Origin: Leptolyngbya sp.
GTDB lineage: Bacteria; Cyanobacteriota; Cyanobacteriia; Leptolyngbyales; Leptolyngbyaceae
Direction of reading: 5' to 3'
Length of the DNA: 64,000 nt
Assembly (NCBI GenBank): GCA_003249025.1
Contig: QBMH01000001.1
Location: 24,698-88,697 of the forward strand
Position 1 is the first letter of the stretch. Every line of letters starts with the position of its first letter. Under the pieces are notes generated by a model. The model did no database searches. It saw only the letters and a list, made by a program, of their open reading frames with translations, and was not told where the DNA came from. Shown piece by piece: positions 26,078 to 33,534 of this stretch. Position numbers and translations under genes: made by a program.

Positions 26078-26980
26078 TTAGCTGGTAACGCCTTTTAGAG
26101 CTTTCAGGGTTTCTTGTAATTCGCGAACGTGTCCCCAGCCGACGAAGCCACTGTAGAGACAGGTTCCTTCTGGGCAGGCGACGAACACATGGTCGATGCC
26201 CCAGGGGTTTGTCCAGGTGCGGAGAGTAGTGCCGTCCTCTAAGGTGAGGAAAACAGAAGATTGGTTGAAGCCTCGGCGGTGTCCGTCGGTCATGCCCTCG
26301 ATCGCTTGCAGTCTGCGAATTAACAGGATGGCAAGATCGGGTTCTATCGGCTCAACGGTGCGATCTTTGGGCACGTCCCAAAATCGGCGAATTGCCACGG
26401 CAACGGCAGGATGGTTTTTCAACGCGGCGTGGGCAACGTTGGGAATGCTAACGAATTCTGCGCCAAACACTTTGGTAGCCGCGATCGGCACGGTGCCATC
26501 ACTGCCATCATCAGTATCTCCCGCAATCACCAACATGGGAATTTGTGCCGCGATCGCTTCTGCCATCAGTCTACGAGTGGCACCGAGATCACGGGCAATG
26601 CCCAGACCCCACTTCATTGGGTCAAGCGCCCTCGCTAAATCAGCGCCGCCCACGGGTGAGCCGACCAGCACAATCGACTCCACTTTCGACCACCATTCGG
26701 GATGGCGATCAAGTATTTCCAGCCAGATCAAGCCGCCCATGGAGTGACCCACAATCCGCATGGGTAGTTCGGGATACTGCAATGTAGTGGTAATGACCAG
26801 CTGTTCGACTGCCTGAATCAATGGCTCAATTCGCAGCCAGGTTTTCACATATCCCAGGCTAGGCGCAATCACCAAGGCTTCTGATGTTGCCAGCGCTTGA
26901 GCCAGCGATCGCATTGCCCGACCACCATCTGCCCAACCATGCTGGGCGTAAAGTACAAATTCTGGAGCAGTTGCAGGCAT
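26078..26980 (-). CDS. Alpha/beta hydrolase
   Basis: 300 residues. Nucleophile elbow 'GHSMGG' with Ser80, candidate acid in 'VIAGDTDDGSDG', and candidate His in 'IPNVAHAALKNHP', all in the right order. No signal peptide. Residues ~225-300 are an extra beta-rich tail ('FLTLEDGTTLRTWTNPWGIDHVFVACPEGTC'). Substrate unknown; lipase/esterase type. Confidence 0.85.
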   Translation of the reverse strand: MPATAPEFVLYAQHGWADGGRAMRSLAQALATSEALVIAPSLGYVKTWLRIEPLIQAVEQLVITTTLQYPELPMRIVGHSMGGLIWLEILDRHPEWWSKVESIVLVGSPVGGADLARALDPMKWGLGIARDLGATRRLMAEAIAAQIPMLVIAGDTDDGSDGTVPIAATKVFGAEFVSIPNVAHAALKNHPAVAVAIRRFWDVPKDRTVEPIEPDLAILLIRRLQAIEGMTDGHRRGFNQSSVFLTLEDGTTLRTWTNPWGIDHVFVACPEGTCLYSGFVGWGHVRELQETLKALKGVTS

Positions 26981-27069
26981 TGGTTTATTGAAGTATCACA
27001 AGTTTGATTGTGTCGGCGATCTCGCCCAACTATCAATTTACTGTGACACTCGCTTAAATGGATATAAAT

Positions 27070-27120
27070 GGCAAGTGGTGAATGACGAATGGCAAGTGGC
27101 GAATGACGAATGGCGAGTGG
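27070..27120. repeat. 21-base tandem repeat
   Basis: Two near-identical 21-base units, GGCAAGTGGYGAATGACGAAT, followed by a partial third. This is a short tandem repeat typical of cyanobacterial intergenic DNA. It directly abuts the prolyl-oligopeptidase fossil. Confidence 0.85.
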
Positions 27121-27121
27121 T

Positions 27122-27250
27122 AATCGCGTGGTTGCTGCCCACAGGTTCAAGTTTGCCGCTGCCCTGCAATCTGCCCACAAAGGGACTGTTCCCGTGCTGA
27201 TCAGAATTGAAACCAAAGCTGGGCATGAACCCACTAAAGTGTCAAAATAA
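27122..27250 (+). pseudogene. Fossil of a prolyl oligopeptidase (S9A) C-terminus
   Basis: The plus strand encodes 'RVVAAHRFKFAAALQSAHKG' then 'PVLIRIETKAGH', the highly characteristic C-terminal block of S9A prolyl endopeptidases, including the catalytic-His segment (TKAGH). It then runs into a premature stop, with the usual GAGKPT loop shortened. Only ~40 codons remain and nothing upstream encodes the rest. It is too short for the ORF track. Confidence 0.75.
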
Positions 27251-27383
27251 AGCAATAAGAAGCGCCAAGGCAAGTGGAACGAGTAAAGTTGGCATTAAGA
27301 AATAATGACTGACGTTGGATTGTCTAATCGCGGCTTCAGCATTAAGGCACCATTTCAGAATTCTTAGGTAGGAACACAGAAAG

Positions 27384-27614
27384 ATGAACAAAATTCAAGA
27401 AACAGTTTTGTCAAGAATGCAAGACCTACCCACCTCCGCGCAGGAAGCCGTGTTGTGGTTTGTTGAGCAGTTGCAACAGAGCCATGTTCCTTCATCTAAA
27501 GAACTATTGGATGCCATGCTGGTTACTGGGTTGGAGAGTGGAGACGTGATTGAGGTGACCGATGAGTGGTGGGCACAACAGCGACTCGCCTTCGCCCAGA
27601 GAAACCAGCCGTAA
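27384..27614 (+). CDS. Antitoxin-like protein upstream of a truncated ParE-type toxin
   Basis: 76 residues. Helical N-terminus 'IQETVLSRMQDLPTSAQEAVLWFVEQLQQ' and an acidic/Trp tail. Its stop overlaps the ATG of the next ORF (TAATG), the usual translational coupling in toxin-antitoxin pairs. The family is not certain; assignment rests on size and position. GTAGGAAC precedes the ATG region. Confidence 0.65.
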   Translation: MNKIQETVLSRMQDLPTSAQEAVLWFVEQLQQSHVPSSKELLDAMLVTGLESGDVIEVTDEWWAQQRLAFAQRNQP

Positions 27615-27763
27615 TGAGCCGCAATATTTCGATTCGACCTCAAGAGATCGCGGATCTCAACACCCATGCAGACTATCTATCCCAGCAGGATACATCCGTA
27701 GGATTTCGCTTTTTTGATACCGCTCGACAACTGTATCTACCACGGGTTAATAACTCAATTTAG
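27614..27763 (+). pseudogene. Truncated RelE/ParE-family toxin
   Basis: 49 residues from ATG 27614. 'RPQEIADLNTHADYLSQQ' and 'RFFDTARQ' are the N-terminal helices of ParE/RelE toxins, which normally run ~95-100 residues. After 'DTARQ' the frame reads unrelated 'LYLPRVNNSI' and stops, so the beta-sheet carrying the active surface is lost. The end overlaps the stop of the opposite-strand membrane gene, implying a deletion or rearrangement junction near 27735. Confidence 0.75.
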
Positions 27764-28471
27764 GCGCTGGACTTCTTGATGGACGCTGATACCAATTTGT
27801 AGAGCTTCGTTCAAAAATTGTCCATATTCGTCAGCCTGGTGCTTAACTTCCAGGCTTCTGACCAGGGACAGATTGGTTTCAATGCTGCTCAGCAAATCTT
27901 GCTGACGGGCGAGTAAACCCCGATTTTCTCGCAGAATTTTTTCGGTTGTTAACCCTGCAATTAGATTATCGCGGGTGAGATGAATGGCTTCCAAGATCTC
28001 GGATCGATTTTGCAAAGCGGAGTTTAGGTTCCTTTCAATATTGACTGTTTCTAGTCGATCTAAAACCGCGATCGCGCTCAGCATATCCTCATATCGATCC
28101 ACCTCATCCAGCAATCGCATCAAACTTCGCAGGTGTTTTCCTTGCCACTTCATATACAGATTCCAGGCAAGCAAAAGGGCGATCGCGATGCCAACAGCTA
28201 CGAGCAAAAATCGTAGAATGCTGGAGGCATCAGCAATGCCATTTGCGCCACTGGTTAAAAACAAACTCAGCGGTAAAGTGAAGACGACAATTAGCAAAAA
28301 AACAACCGCTTCCGTCAGGCAAAGTGCAATCAGCTTTTTGGGATTTTTCAAAGCAGAAATGCGATAGGTGCCGCCAAATACTCCACCGATGAAAATATCG
28401 CCCACATCGCACCCGGTTAACTGCTCCAATTCGCGATCGCTAATCGTCAAATCTGCTAAATCTGATCTCAT
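27755..28471 (-). CDS. Uncharacterised two-helix membrane protein
   Basis: 238 residues. Cytoplasmic N-terminus, two membrane helices (~46-72 and ~84-108), then a long charged helical C-terminal region (~110-238) that could form a coiled coil ('ILEAIHLTRDNLIAGL'). No catalytic motif. Same strand and downstream of the multi-pass membrane gene at 28515-29180, separated by 43 bases; probably one operon. Confidence 0.75.
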   Translation of the reverse strand: MRSDLADLTISDRELEQLTGCDVGDIFIGGVFGGTYRISALKNPKKLIALCLTEAVVFLLIVVFTLPLSLFLTSGANGIADASSILRFLLVAVGIAIALLLAWNLYMKWQGKHLRSLMRLLDEVDRYEDMLSAIAVLDRLETVNIERNLNSALQNRSEILEAIHLTRDNLIAGLTTEKILRENRGLLARQQDLLSSIETNLSLVRSLEVKHQADEYGQFLNEALQIGISVHQEVQRLN

Positions 28472-28514
28472 CCAGTTCCCCCAGTTCCTAATATTTAGCT
28501 CCTGTTTACTTCTA

Positions 28515-29180
28515 CTAGGTCAACAGATTAATCAGTGCAGTCCACACGCCGCTAAAGAAGCTGCCTTCCCGTGGGCGAAATAGCTCAAACTGACCAGGAG
28601 AGCCAAAGAATGGGCGCAGAGTCCAGCCAAGCTGAGTGCCTACAAAACCATATAAGCATAGCCAAAATCGTAGGATACTGGTTCGCACTTTTGCCCCGTC
28701 CCCATCGGCGATCGGCTTCATCATTTGGTATAGAAAAGAAATCCCTAAAATTCCAGTTAAGGAAAAAATAATCACATTCATTAACAAGAAGAAACTGTAA
28801 TCATTCACTGTGATTAAGAAGAACAAAGTGACTGGCGCAAAGGCACACAGTAGCACTGCAATGACACACACAGCCGTCAACAAATAGGTGAAGTGTTGGG
28901 CAATCGTTTTTTTGGAGCCAAACAATGCATTAAAGATATACAGTGTGGGCAAACAGACCAACAGCGTAATCAAGTAAAGAGCCGGAAGTTTAATCGCCGA
29001 AGCTAACGCCTGAAGTGGGCTATGAAACATGCCAATGATGGCACCATAAATCGCGAAAAAACAAAAGCTAGAAATCATTAAGGCGGAAATTTTGCTCTTA
29101 AGTTTGACTCCTTCATGAACCTCTTCTAAAAAAACTTGGCGATCGCGCAGTAGTGTAACAACCGTTGAGAAGTAATTCAT
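28515..29180 (-). CDS. Multi-pass membrane protein (Yip1-like)
   Basis: 221 residues with about five to six hydrophobic helices between ~33 and ~205. The conserved tail 'GTQLGWTLRPFFG' then 'FELFRPREGSFF' recurs in cyanobacterial membrane proteins of this size, some mislabelled in databases as WH2-domain proteins. Function unknown. GGAGAGTCC precedes the ATG at 29180. First gene of a likely two-gene operon. Confidence 0.8.
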   Translation of the reverse strand: MNYFSTVVTLLRDRQVFLEEVHEGVKLKSKISALMISSFCFFAIYGAIIGMFHSPLQALASAIKLPALYLITLLVCLPTLYIFNALFGSKKTIAQHFTYLLTAVCVIAVLLCAFAPVTLFFLITVNDYSFFLLMNVIIFSLTGILGISFLYQMMKPIADGDGAKVRTSILRFWLCLYGFVGTQLGWTLRPFFGSPGQFELFRPREGSFFSGVWTALINLLT

Positions 29181-29380
29181 TTGGACTCTCCTTCACAGAA
29201 ATTAGTCAGTCAAGATGATGCGTATAAACTGGCTTACAGGTTTCAGAAAATACAGCCCAGGTCTAAAGGATTTCGGAAGTTCACACAAGCTTTATGACGG
29301 CGATTTTTATTCAAGAAACAGGCGCTCACGCTGCTCCAATGTAGGAAAATAATGCAAGCGTTTTCCATGCATTTAGGCTC

Positions 29381-29635
29381 ATGAACAAAAAGTTGGTTTG
29401 GTATCTCAAAGCTCAAGCAGGTGTGTTGCTATTTCCCCTGGGGCTTTGCTTATTGGGAGAAGCGGTGATTCACAAAGGCTCCGGTCAGCCCTGGTTTTGG
29501 CTGGGTACCCTTAGCTTAGTTGTCGTCAATACGGGCGTTGGGTTGATGATTGAAAGTGGTTTGATTAGCGGCTTTCCAAGAGATGCTGATGTGATTAACG
29601 CACCGGGCACAAAACCTGACTTGAAGCCAGAGTAG
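29381..29635 (+). CDS. Small two-helix membrane protein
   Basis: 84 residues with two hydrophobic helices (~9-27 and ~38-60) and a soluble Pro-rich tail. No family recognised with confidence. Stops 4 bases before the convergent methyltransferase gene. Confidence 0.7.
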   Translation: MNKKLVWYLKAQAGVLLFPLGLCLLGEAVIHKGSGQPWFWLGTLSLVVVNTGVGLMIESGLISGFPRDADVINAPGTKPDLKPE

Positions 29636-29639
29636 CCAT

Positions 29640-30425
29640 TTAATTGTCTTTTTCTGAATCGGGCGATCGCGTTCTTGCTGCCCACTGCATCTGGCTCAAA
29701 ATTCCCCGCAGCATTGTCACCTCGTCGCTGGATGGCATTGCCCGATTAAACAAACGCCGAAACTTTTTCATCCGGCTGCTAGCGGTGTGCGGTTGTAAAT
29801 AGCCGATGTTAAGCAGGAGCGATTCGAGGTGCTGGTAGAAGCCTTCGAGTTCGTTGATGGGAGCAGAAGAAACGTTGGCAGTTGGGAGTACGGGATTAAG
29901 AGTGCGGGGTTGAAAAGTGTTAATTTGTGGGTTGCGAACCGCTTCGTGTAGCTCGTAGCAGCAAATTCCGACTGCCTGCGCCAAGTTGAGGGAGGGATAA
30001 ACGGGATTGGTGGAAATGGTGATGAATCGGTGAGCATGGCTCAATTCGTCGTTGCTGAGTCCTCGGTCTTCGGGACCAAAAATGAGGGCGGTAGTGTTGG
30101 TTTCTAAGTCTTCTACCAGCCAAGGGAGTACATCGCGGGGATGTTCGGGGATAGCGGCGGCGTAGGGTCTACCTAGGGTGGCGATCGCGCGACGGCATCC
30201 CGCTAACCCCTCTGGCAAGGTTTTCACCACTTGTGCAGTTTCTAACACCTCCTTCGCATGAACCGCCATATGCTGCGCTTCTTCGTCTAGATGATCGCAT
30301 TGCGGATTCACCAACGTAAGATGTTGCAACCCCATATTCTTCATCACCCGTGCCACAGAGCCAATATTGCGCGCGCCAGCAGGTTCAACGAGGATAATCC
30401 GAACAGAGGTTAGAGAAGGAAACAT
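29640..30425 (-). CDS. TrmH/TrmJ-family RNA 2'-O-methyltransferase (SPOUT)
   Basis: 261 residues from ATG 30425; the track's GTG 30458 lies within an inverted repeat and adds residues not typical of the family. SPOUT motifs: 'EPAGARNIGSVARVMKNMG' (motif 1), 'ALIFGPEDRGLS' (motif 2) and 'PSLNLAQAV' (motif 3, SAM-binding knot). The arrangement is that of TrmJ, which methylates position 32 of tRNA; the precise target is inferred. The C-terminal ~80 residues are the helical extension seen in TrmJ. Confidence 0.9.
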   Translation of the reverse strand: MFPSLTSVRIILVEPAGARNIGSVARVMKNMGLQHLTLVNPQCDHLDEEAQHMAVHAKEVLETAQVVKTLPEGLAGCRRAIATLGRPYAAAIPEHPRDVLPWLVEDLETNTTALIFGPEDRGLSNDELSHAHRFITISTNPVYPSLNLAQAVGICCYELHEAVRNPQINTFQPRTLNPVLPTANVSSAPINELEGFYQHLESLLLNIGYLQPHTASSRMKKFRRLFNRAMPSSDEVTMLRGILSQMQWAARTRSPDSEKDN

Positions 30426-30436
30426 GAAAGGCGATC

Positions 30437-30488
30437 GAGTTTTGAGCCATTGTCCCACGGAGTAGCATGAGACAATGGCTCAAAACTC
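30437..30488. promoter_or_regulatory. Perfect 18-base inverted repeat between divergent genes
   Basis: GAGTTTTGAGCCATTGTC and its exact reverse complement are separated by 16 bases. The repeat spans the region between the divergent methyltransferase and DUF2256 starts. It could be an operator controlling both genes or a hairpin in either leader. The ATG that the track uses for the DUF2256 ORF lies inside the right arm. Confidence 0.7.
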
Positions 30489-30501
30489 AAAACTTCTATC
30501 C

Positions 30502-30666
30502 ATGCCACGCGGTGTTTCTAAATCAAATTTGCCCACTAAAATCTGTCCGGTATGCCAGCGTCCTTTTACTTGGCGTAAAAAGTGGGAAGATTGCTGGGAT
30601 GAAGTAAAGTATTGTTCCGATCGCTGTCGTAAGCGGCGCTCGGAAGCAAGCACGAGTGATGACTAG
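30502..30666 (+). CDS. DUF2256 small zinc-finger protein
   Basis: 54 residues from ATG 30502. The track's ATG 30475 lies in an inverted-repeat arm and its extra nine residues are not family-like. '[34 protein letters not shown]' shows the CxxC...CxxxC zinc site that defines DUF2256. Found widely next to cryptochrome/photolyase-related genes elsewhere; here it precedes the isoaspartyl peptidase by 12 bases. Confidence 0.9.
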   Translation: MPRGVSKSNLPTKICPVCQRPFTWRKKWEDCWDEVKYCSDRCRKRRSEASTSDD

Positions 30667-30678
30667 GAGATTAAAGGA

Positions 30679-31641
30679 ATGTCTGTTGAGCGGGTGCAAC
30701 CGAAAATTATTATTCATGGCGGGGCGGGCAGTTCGCTGAAGGGCAAGGGTGGAGTGGAGTCAGTCCGGCGATCGCTTCATGCCGTGCTGGAAGAGGTGTA
30801 TCCGATGCTGGTGGCGGGGGCTTCTGCAGTGGATGCCGTGGTGCTAGGCTGTCAGCTATTAGAAGATGATGCTCGGTTTAATGCGGGTACGGGATCGGTG
30901 CTGCAATCGGATGGACAAATTCGCATGAGTGCCGCGCTGATGGATGGTGCAGCACAGCGGTTTAGCGGCGTGATCAATGTGTCGCGAGTGCAGCATCCGA
31001 TTGATCTAGCGTTCAAATTGCAAGAATCGAGCGATCGCGTGCTTTCCGACTATGGCGCACTGGAGTTTCTGCGCGAACTTGGCTTGCCATCCTATGATCC
31101 GACGACCGAAATTCGTCTCCAAGAATGGATACAGGAACGGGCAGGCAACTTTTCGAGAGAAATGGCAGGGGTCGTTGCCGAAAAAGAATTGGTGGATAGC
31201 GAAGCCGGACGCGGCACGATTGGCGTAGTGGTATTGGATGGAGAAGGGCGCGTGGTGGCAGGCACTTCTACAGGCGGCAAAGGGTTTGAGCGGATTGGGC
31301 GGGTCAGCGATTCTGCTATGCCTGCGGGTAACTATGCCACGGCGCAAGCGGGGATTAGCTGCACGGGTATTGGCGAAGACATTATTAATGAGTGTTTGGC
31401 GGCGCGGATTGTGGTGCGGGTGGCAGATGGCATGACGTTACATCAAGCCTTCGATCGCTCCTTCACCGAAGCCCACAAAAATAAGTGCGACTTGGGCGCG
31501 ATCGGTCTGGATGCAATGGGCGCGATCGCGTGGGGCAAAACCAGCGAAGTCCTACTGGCGGCATATCACACCGGCGACGCGATCGGCGATACCCTGGAAT
31601 GGTCGGACGGTAACCTAGTGGGCAGTATTGGGATGGGTTAG
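30679..31641 (+). CDS. Isoaspartyl peptidase / L-asparaginase (plant-type, Ntn hydrolase)
   Basis: 320 residues. 'IIHGGAGS' near the start, 'DDARFNAGTGSVL' (~63-75), and the autocleavage site 'GRGTIGVV' with Thr180 as the N-terminal nucleophile of the beta subunit. It is made as a precursor that cleaves itself between Gly179 and Thr180; the mature enzyme hydrolyses isoaspartyl dipeptides from damaged proteins, and asparagine. In cyanobacteria this enzyme also finishes cyanophycin degradation (beta-Asp-Arg), a plausible role here although no cyanophycinase is in the window. Confidence 0.95.
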   Translation: MSVERVQPKIIIHGGAGSSLKGKGGVESVRRSLHAVLEEVYPMLVAGASAVDAVVLGCQLLEDDARFNAGTGSVLQSDGQIRMSAALMDGAAQRFSGVINVSRVQHPIDLAFKLQESSDRVLSDYGALEFLRELGLPSYDPTTEIRLQEWIQERAGNFSREMAGVVAEKELVDSEAGRGTIGVVVLDGEGRVVAGTSTGGKGFERIGRVSDSAMPAGNYATAQAGISCTGIGEDIINECLAARIVVRVADGMTLHQAFDRSFTEAHKNKCDLGAIGLDAMGAIAWGKTSEVLLAAYHTGDAIGDTLEWSDGNLVGSIGMG

Positions 31642-31679
31642 TCTGGGCGATCGCCATTCACCATTAGTTGTGCAGGCAT

Positions 31680-32186
31680 TTAAAGCGCTTGACCAAGGCT
31701 CTGAATGAGTTCTATTAATTTTGTTTCTAGCTCATTAATTCGCTGCTCTTGTTTCGAGAAAAGTTGTTCAAGACTGGCTAGCCGCTGCTCAGGCGATCGA
31801 GCATCTAAATTACCATTAAATATATCAACCAATTTTTTCCAACTTCGTTGCTTCACTCGAATATTGTGAACATCGCGTAGATATTGATAAGCCGCATTAA
31901 AGCTGCCAAATCGAGCTTCGAGCAGTTTTTGTGTCCAACAGGTTGTTTGATTGAGTTGGTCAGCATCCAACATTTTTGGGTTTAGATCAAGCAAACGCTC
32001 TGTTTTTTCACCTGTCTTACCAGACTCAGCCTTAGCGTAAGCATAGCCAGTACGCAAAGCCGCATCGGCAACCTCGAGCGTATTGTCAGCTAAATCACGA
32101 CCCAACTGTTGCATTTCATGAATGCCGTGCTTAAGGTCACTCATTTTTTGAGTTGCGCCCTTAAGAGAATCTGTTAATTTACCCAT
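31680..32186 (-). CDS. Uncharacterised helical protein, second gene of a coupled pair
   Basis: 168 residues, no membrane segment. The N-terminus 'LTDSLKGATQKMSDLKHGIHEMQ' is amphipathic. Residues ~85-125 ('TCWTQKLLEARFGSFNAAYQYLRD') look globular, and the C-terminus (~135-165) is a coiled coil ('LEQLFSKQEQRINELETKLIEL'). Its ATG begins two bases after the stop of the upstream coiled-coil gene, so the two are translationally coupled and their products probably interact. Family not recognised. Confidence 0.75.
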   Translation of the reverse strand: MGKLTDSLKGATQKMSDLKHGIHEMQQLGRDLADNTLEVADAALRTGYAYAKAESGKTGEKTERLLDLNPKMLDADQLNQTTCWTQKLLEARFGSFNAAYQYLRDVHNIRVKQRSWKKLVDIFNGNLDARSPEQRLASLEQLFSKQEQRINELETKLIELIQSLGQAL

Positions 32187-32188
32187 GC

Positions 32189-32767
32189 CTATTGGTCATC
32201 TAATAAAGATCGATTGATATTCGCGGGTGTTTCATCAGTCCACTCTTCAGGTTTTGCAGATCCTATCGGGTGAGCTTTTGGCACCATTGAACTGATATCG
32301 GTGTTGAGCAGTCGGTTTGCGGCTGCTAGCAACCGTGAGAATCGCTGCCAAATAGTGAAAATGCCCCCTTCAGCCTTCACTTCCTCATAAGCAGATTCAA
32401 ATGTTTCCAAAAGCTTTGTGGTTGCTTGCATCTGGTCAGTCAGGGCATCCACTTGAACTGCCAAATCGTTACCCCAATTTTCTACCTGACTACGCATCTC
32501 TGAACTATGAACTAAGGCGTTTTGGAGCCTTTGCTTTTCTTGTTGAACTGCCTCAAGAGTACTGCCTAGCATTTGCAGTTTTTGATTCATGCTGACCAGA
32601 TTTTGCTTAGCTTCTGTTTGGCGACGAACAAGCTGACCACGGCTAATTGTCAGACTTCGATAAGAATCGCGAAGTTCTTTGTAGGATGTTTCTAACTCTT
32701 CACGCTTCAATTCGTCAGTATGTAGTGGAAACTCAGTGACGCTTCTATAGTCCTTGTATCCTGCCAT
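32189..32767 (-). CDS. Uncharacterised coiled-coil protein, first gene of a coupled pair
   Basis: 192 residues. Residues ~15-130 are nearly continuous heptad-rich helix ('ELETSYKELRDSYRSL', 'LGSTLEAVQQEKQRLQ'), then 'GIFTIWQRFSRLLAAANRLL', a possibly amphipathic membrane-associating helix, and a disordered tail. No enzyme motif. With the downstream 168-residue partner it forms a two-gene cassette between a housekeeping peptidase and a Uma2 gene. Function unknown. Confidence 0.75.
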   Translation of the reverse strand: MAGYKDYRSVTEFPLHTDELKREELETSYKELRDSYRSLTISRGQLVRRQTEAKQNLVSMNQKLQMLGSTLEAVQQEKQRLQNALVHSSEMRSQVENWGNDLAVQVDALTDQMQATTKLLETFESAYEEVKAEGGIFTIWQRFSRLLAAANRLLNTDISSMVPKAHPIGSAKPEEWTDETPANINRSLLDDQ

Positions 32768-32913
32768 TGTCTGCTTGCCCGTACATGTTACTTAGCTCCA
32801 AATTGGCACAGTTTATTGCTTTGTAGCAACTCAAACTAAATCTCTTTATGAATGCTAAGCATCATATATGGTGAGAAGGGAACAGACTATCAAGCTTTGG
32901 GAATTAAAGTGCC

Positions 32914-33495
32914 ATGATTGCCCAGACCGAGAGAAGAATCTACACCGCTGAAGAGTATCTAGAACTGGAGCTTGCGGCTGAAACGCGCAGCGAATATCGC
33001 GATGGAGACATCATCCCAATGACTGGCGGCACCCCCAACCACAACGATATTTCTGGGAATCTCTATATCCTGCTTAAATCTGCTCTCAAGGGTAAGGATT
33101 ATCGGATTTTCTACGCCGACCAGCGGCTACGGATTCCAGCAGTCAATCTTTATACTTATCCTGATATCATGGTGGTGCCCAAGCCGCTGGAGCTTCAAAC
33201 TGGGCGCAGAGATACCGTTGTAAATCCTTGCTTTATTGCTGAAGTGTTATCCAAATCCACTCAAAACTATGACCGCAGCGAAAAATTTGCCGCCTACCGC
33301 ACCATTCCTACCTTTCAGGAATATCTCTTGGTCGATCAACATCGGGTTCACGTCGAGCATCATGTGAAAACTGCCGTCAATCAATGGCTGTTCTCGGAAT
33401 ACGATGATCCAAGTGTGGTCTTGTCTTTCAATGCTTTTGAGGTTCAAATTCAAATCGCAGACCTGTACGAAAACATCGACTTCACCAGCGTCTAG
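32914..33495 (+). CDS. Uma2-family (DUF820) putative endonuclease
   Basis: 193 residues of a different subgroup from the other two Uma2 genes: it begins 'YTAEEYLELELAAETRSEYRDGDI', the commonest Uma2 start. The core is 'YTYPDIMVV' and 'CFIAEVLSKSTQNYDRSEKFAAYR' with the catalytic-type Asp, Glu and Lys positions (D...E...K). Start ATG 32914. It lies 39 bases upstream of the DNA ligase gene on the same strand. Confidence 0.9.
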   Translation: MIAQTERRIYTAEEYLELELAAETRSEYRDGDIIPMTGGTPNHNDISGNLYILLKSALKGKDYRIFYADQRLRIPAVNLYTYPDIMVVPKPLELQTGRRDTVVNPCFIAEVLSKSTQNYDRSEKFAAYRTIPTFQEYLLVDQHRVHVEHHVKTAVNQWLFSEYDDPSVVLSFNAFEVQIQIADLYENIDFTSV

Positions 33496-33534
33496 GGTTT
33501 CCAGCAATAGCAGCAGACAGTAGCAGCAGGAGAT

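Noticed and set aside
7945-33495. Three Uma2 genes considered as transposase or IS elements
   Set aside because: They lack transposase motifs and terminal inverted repeats; Uma2 is a separate endonuclease-like family.
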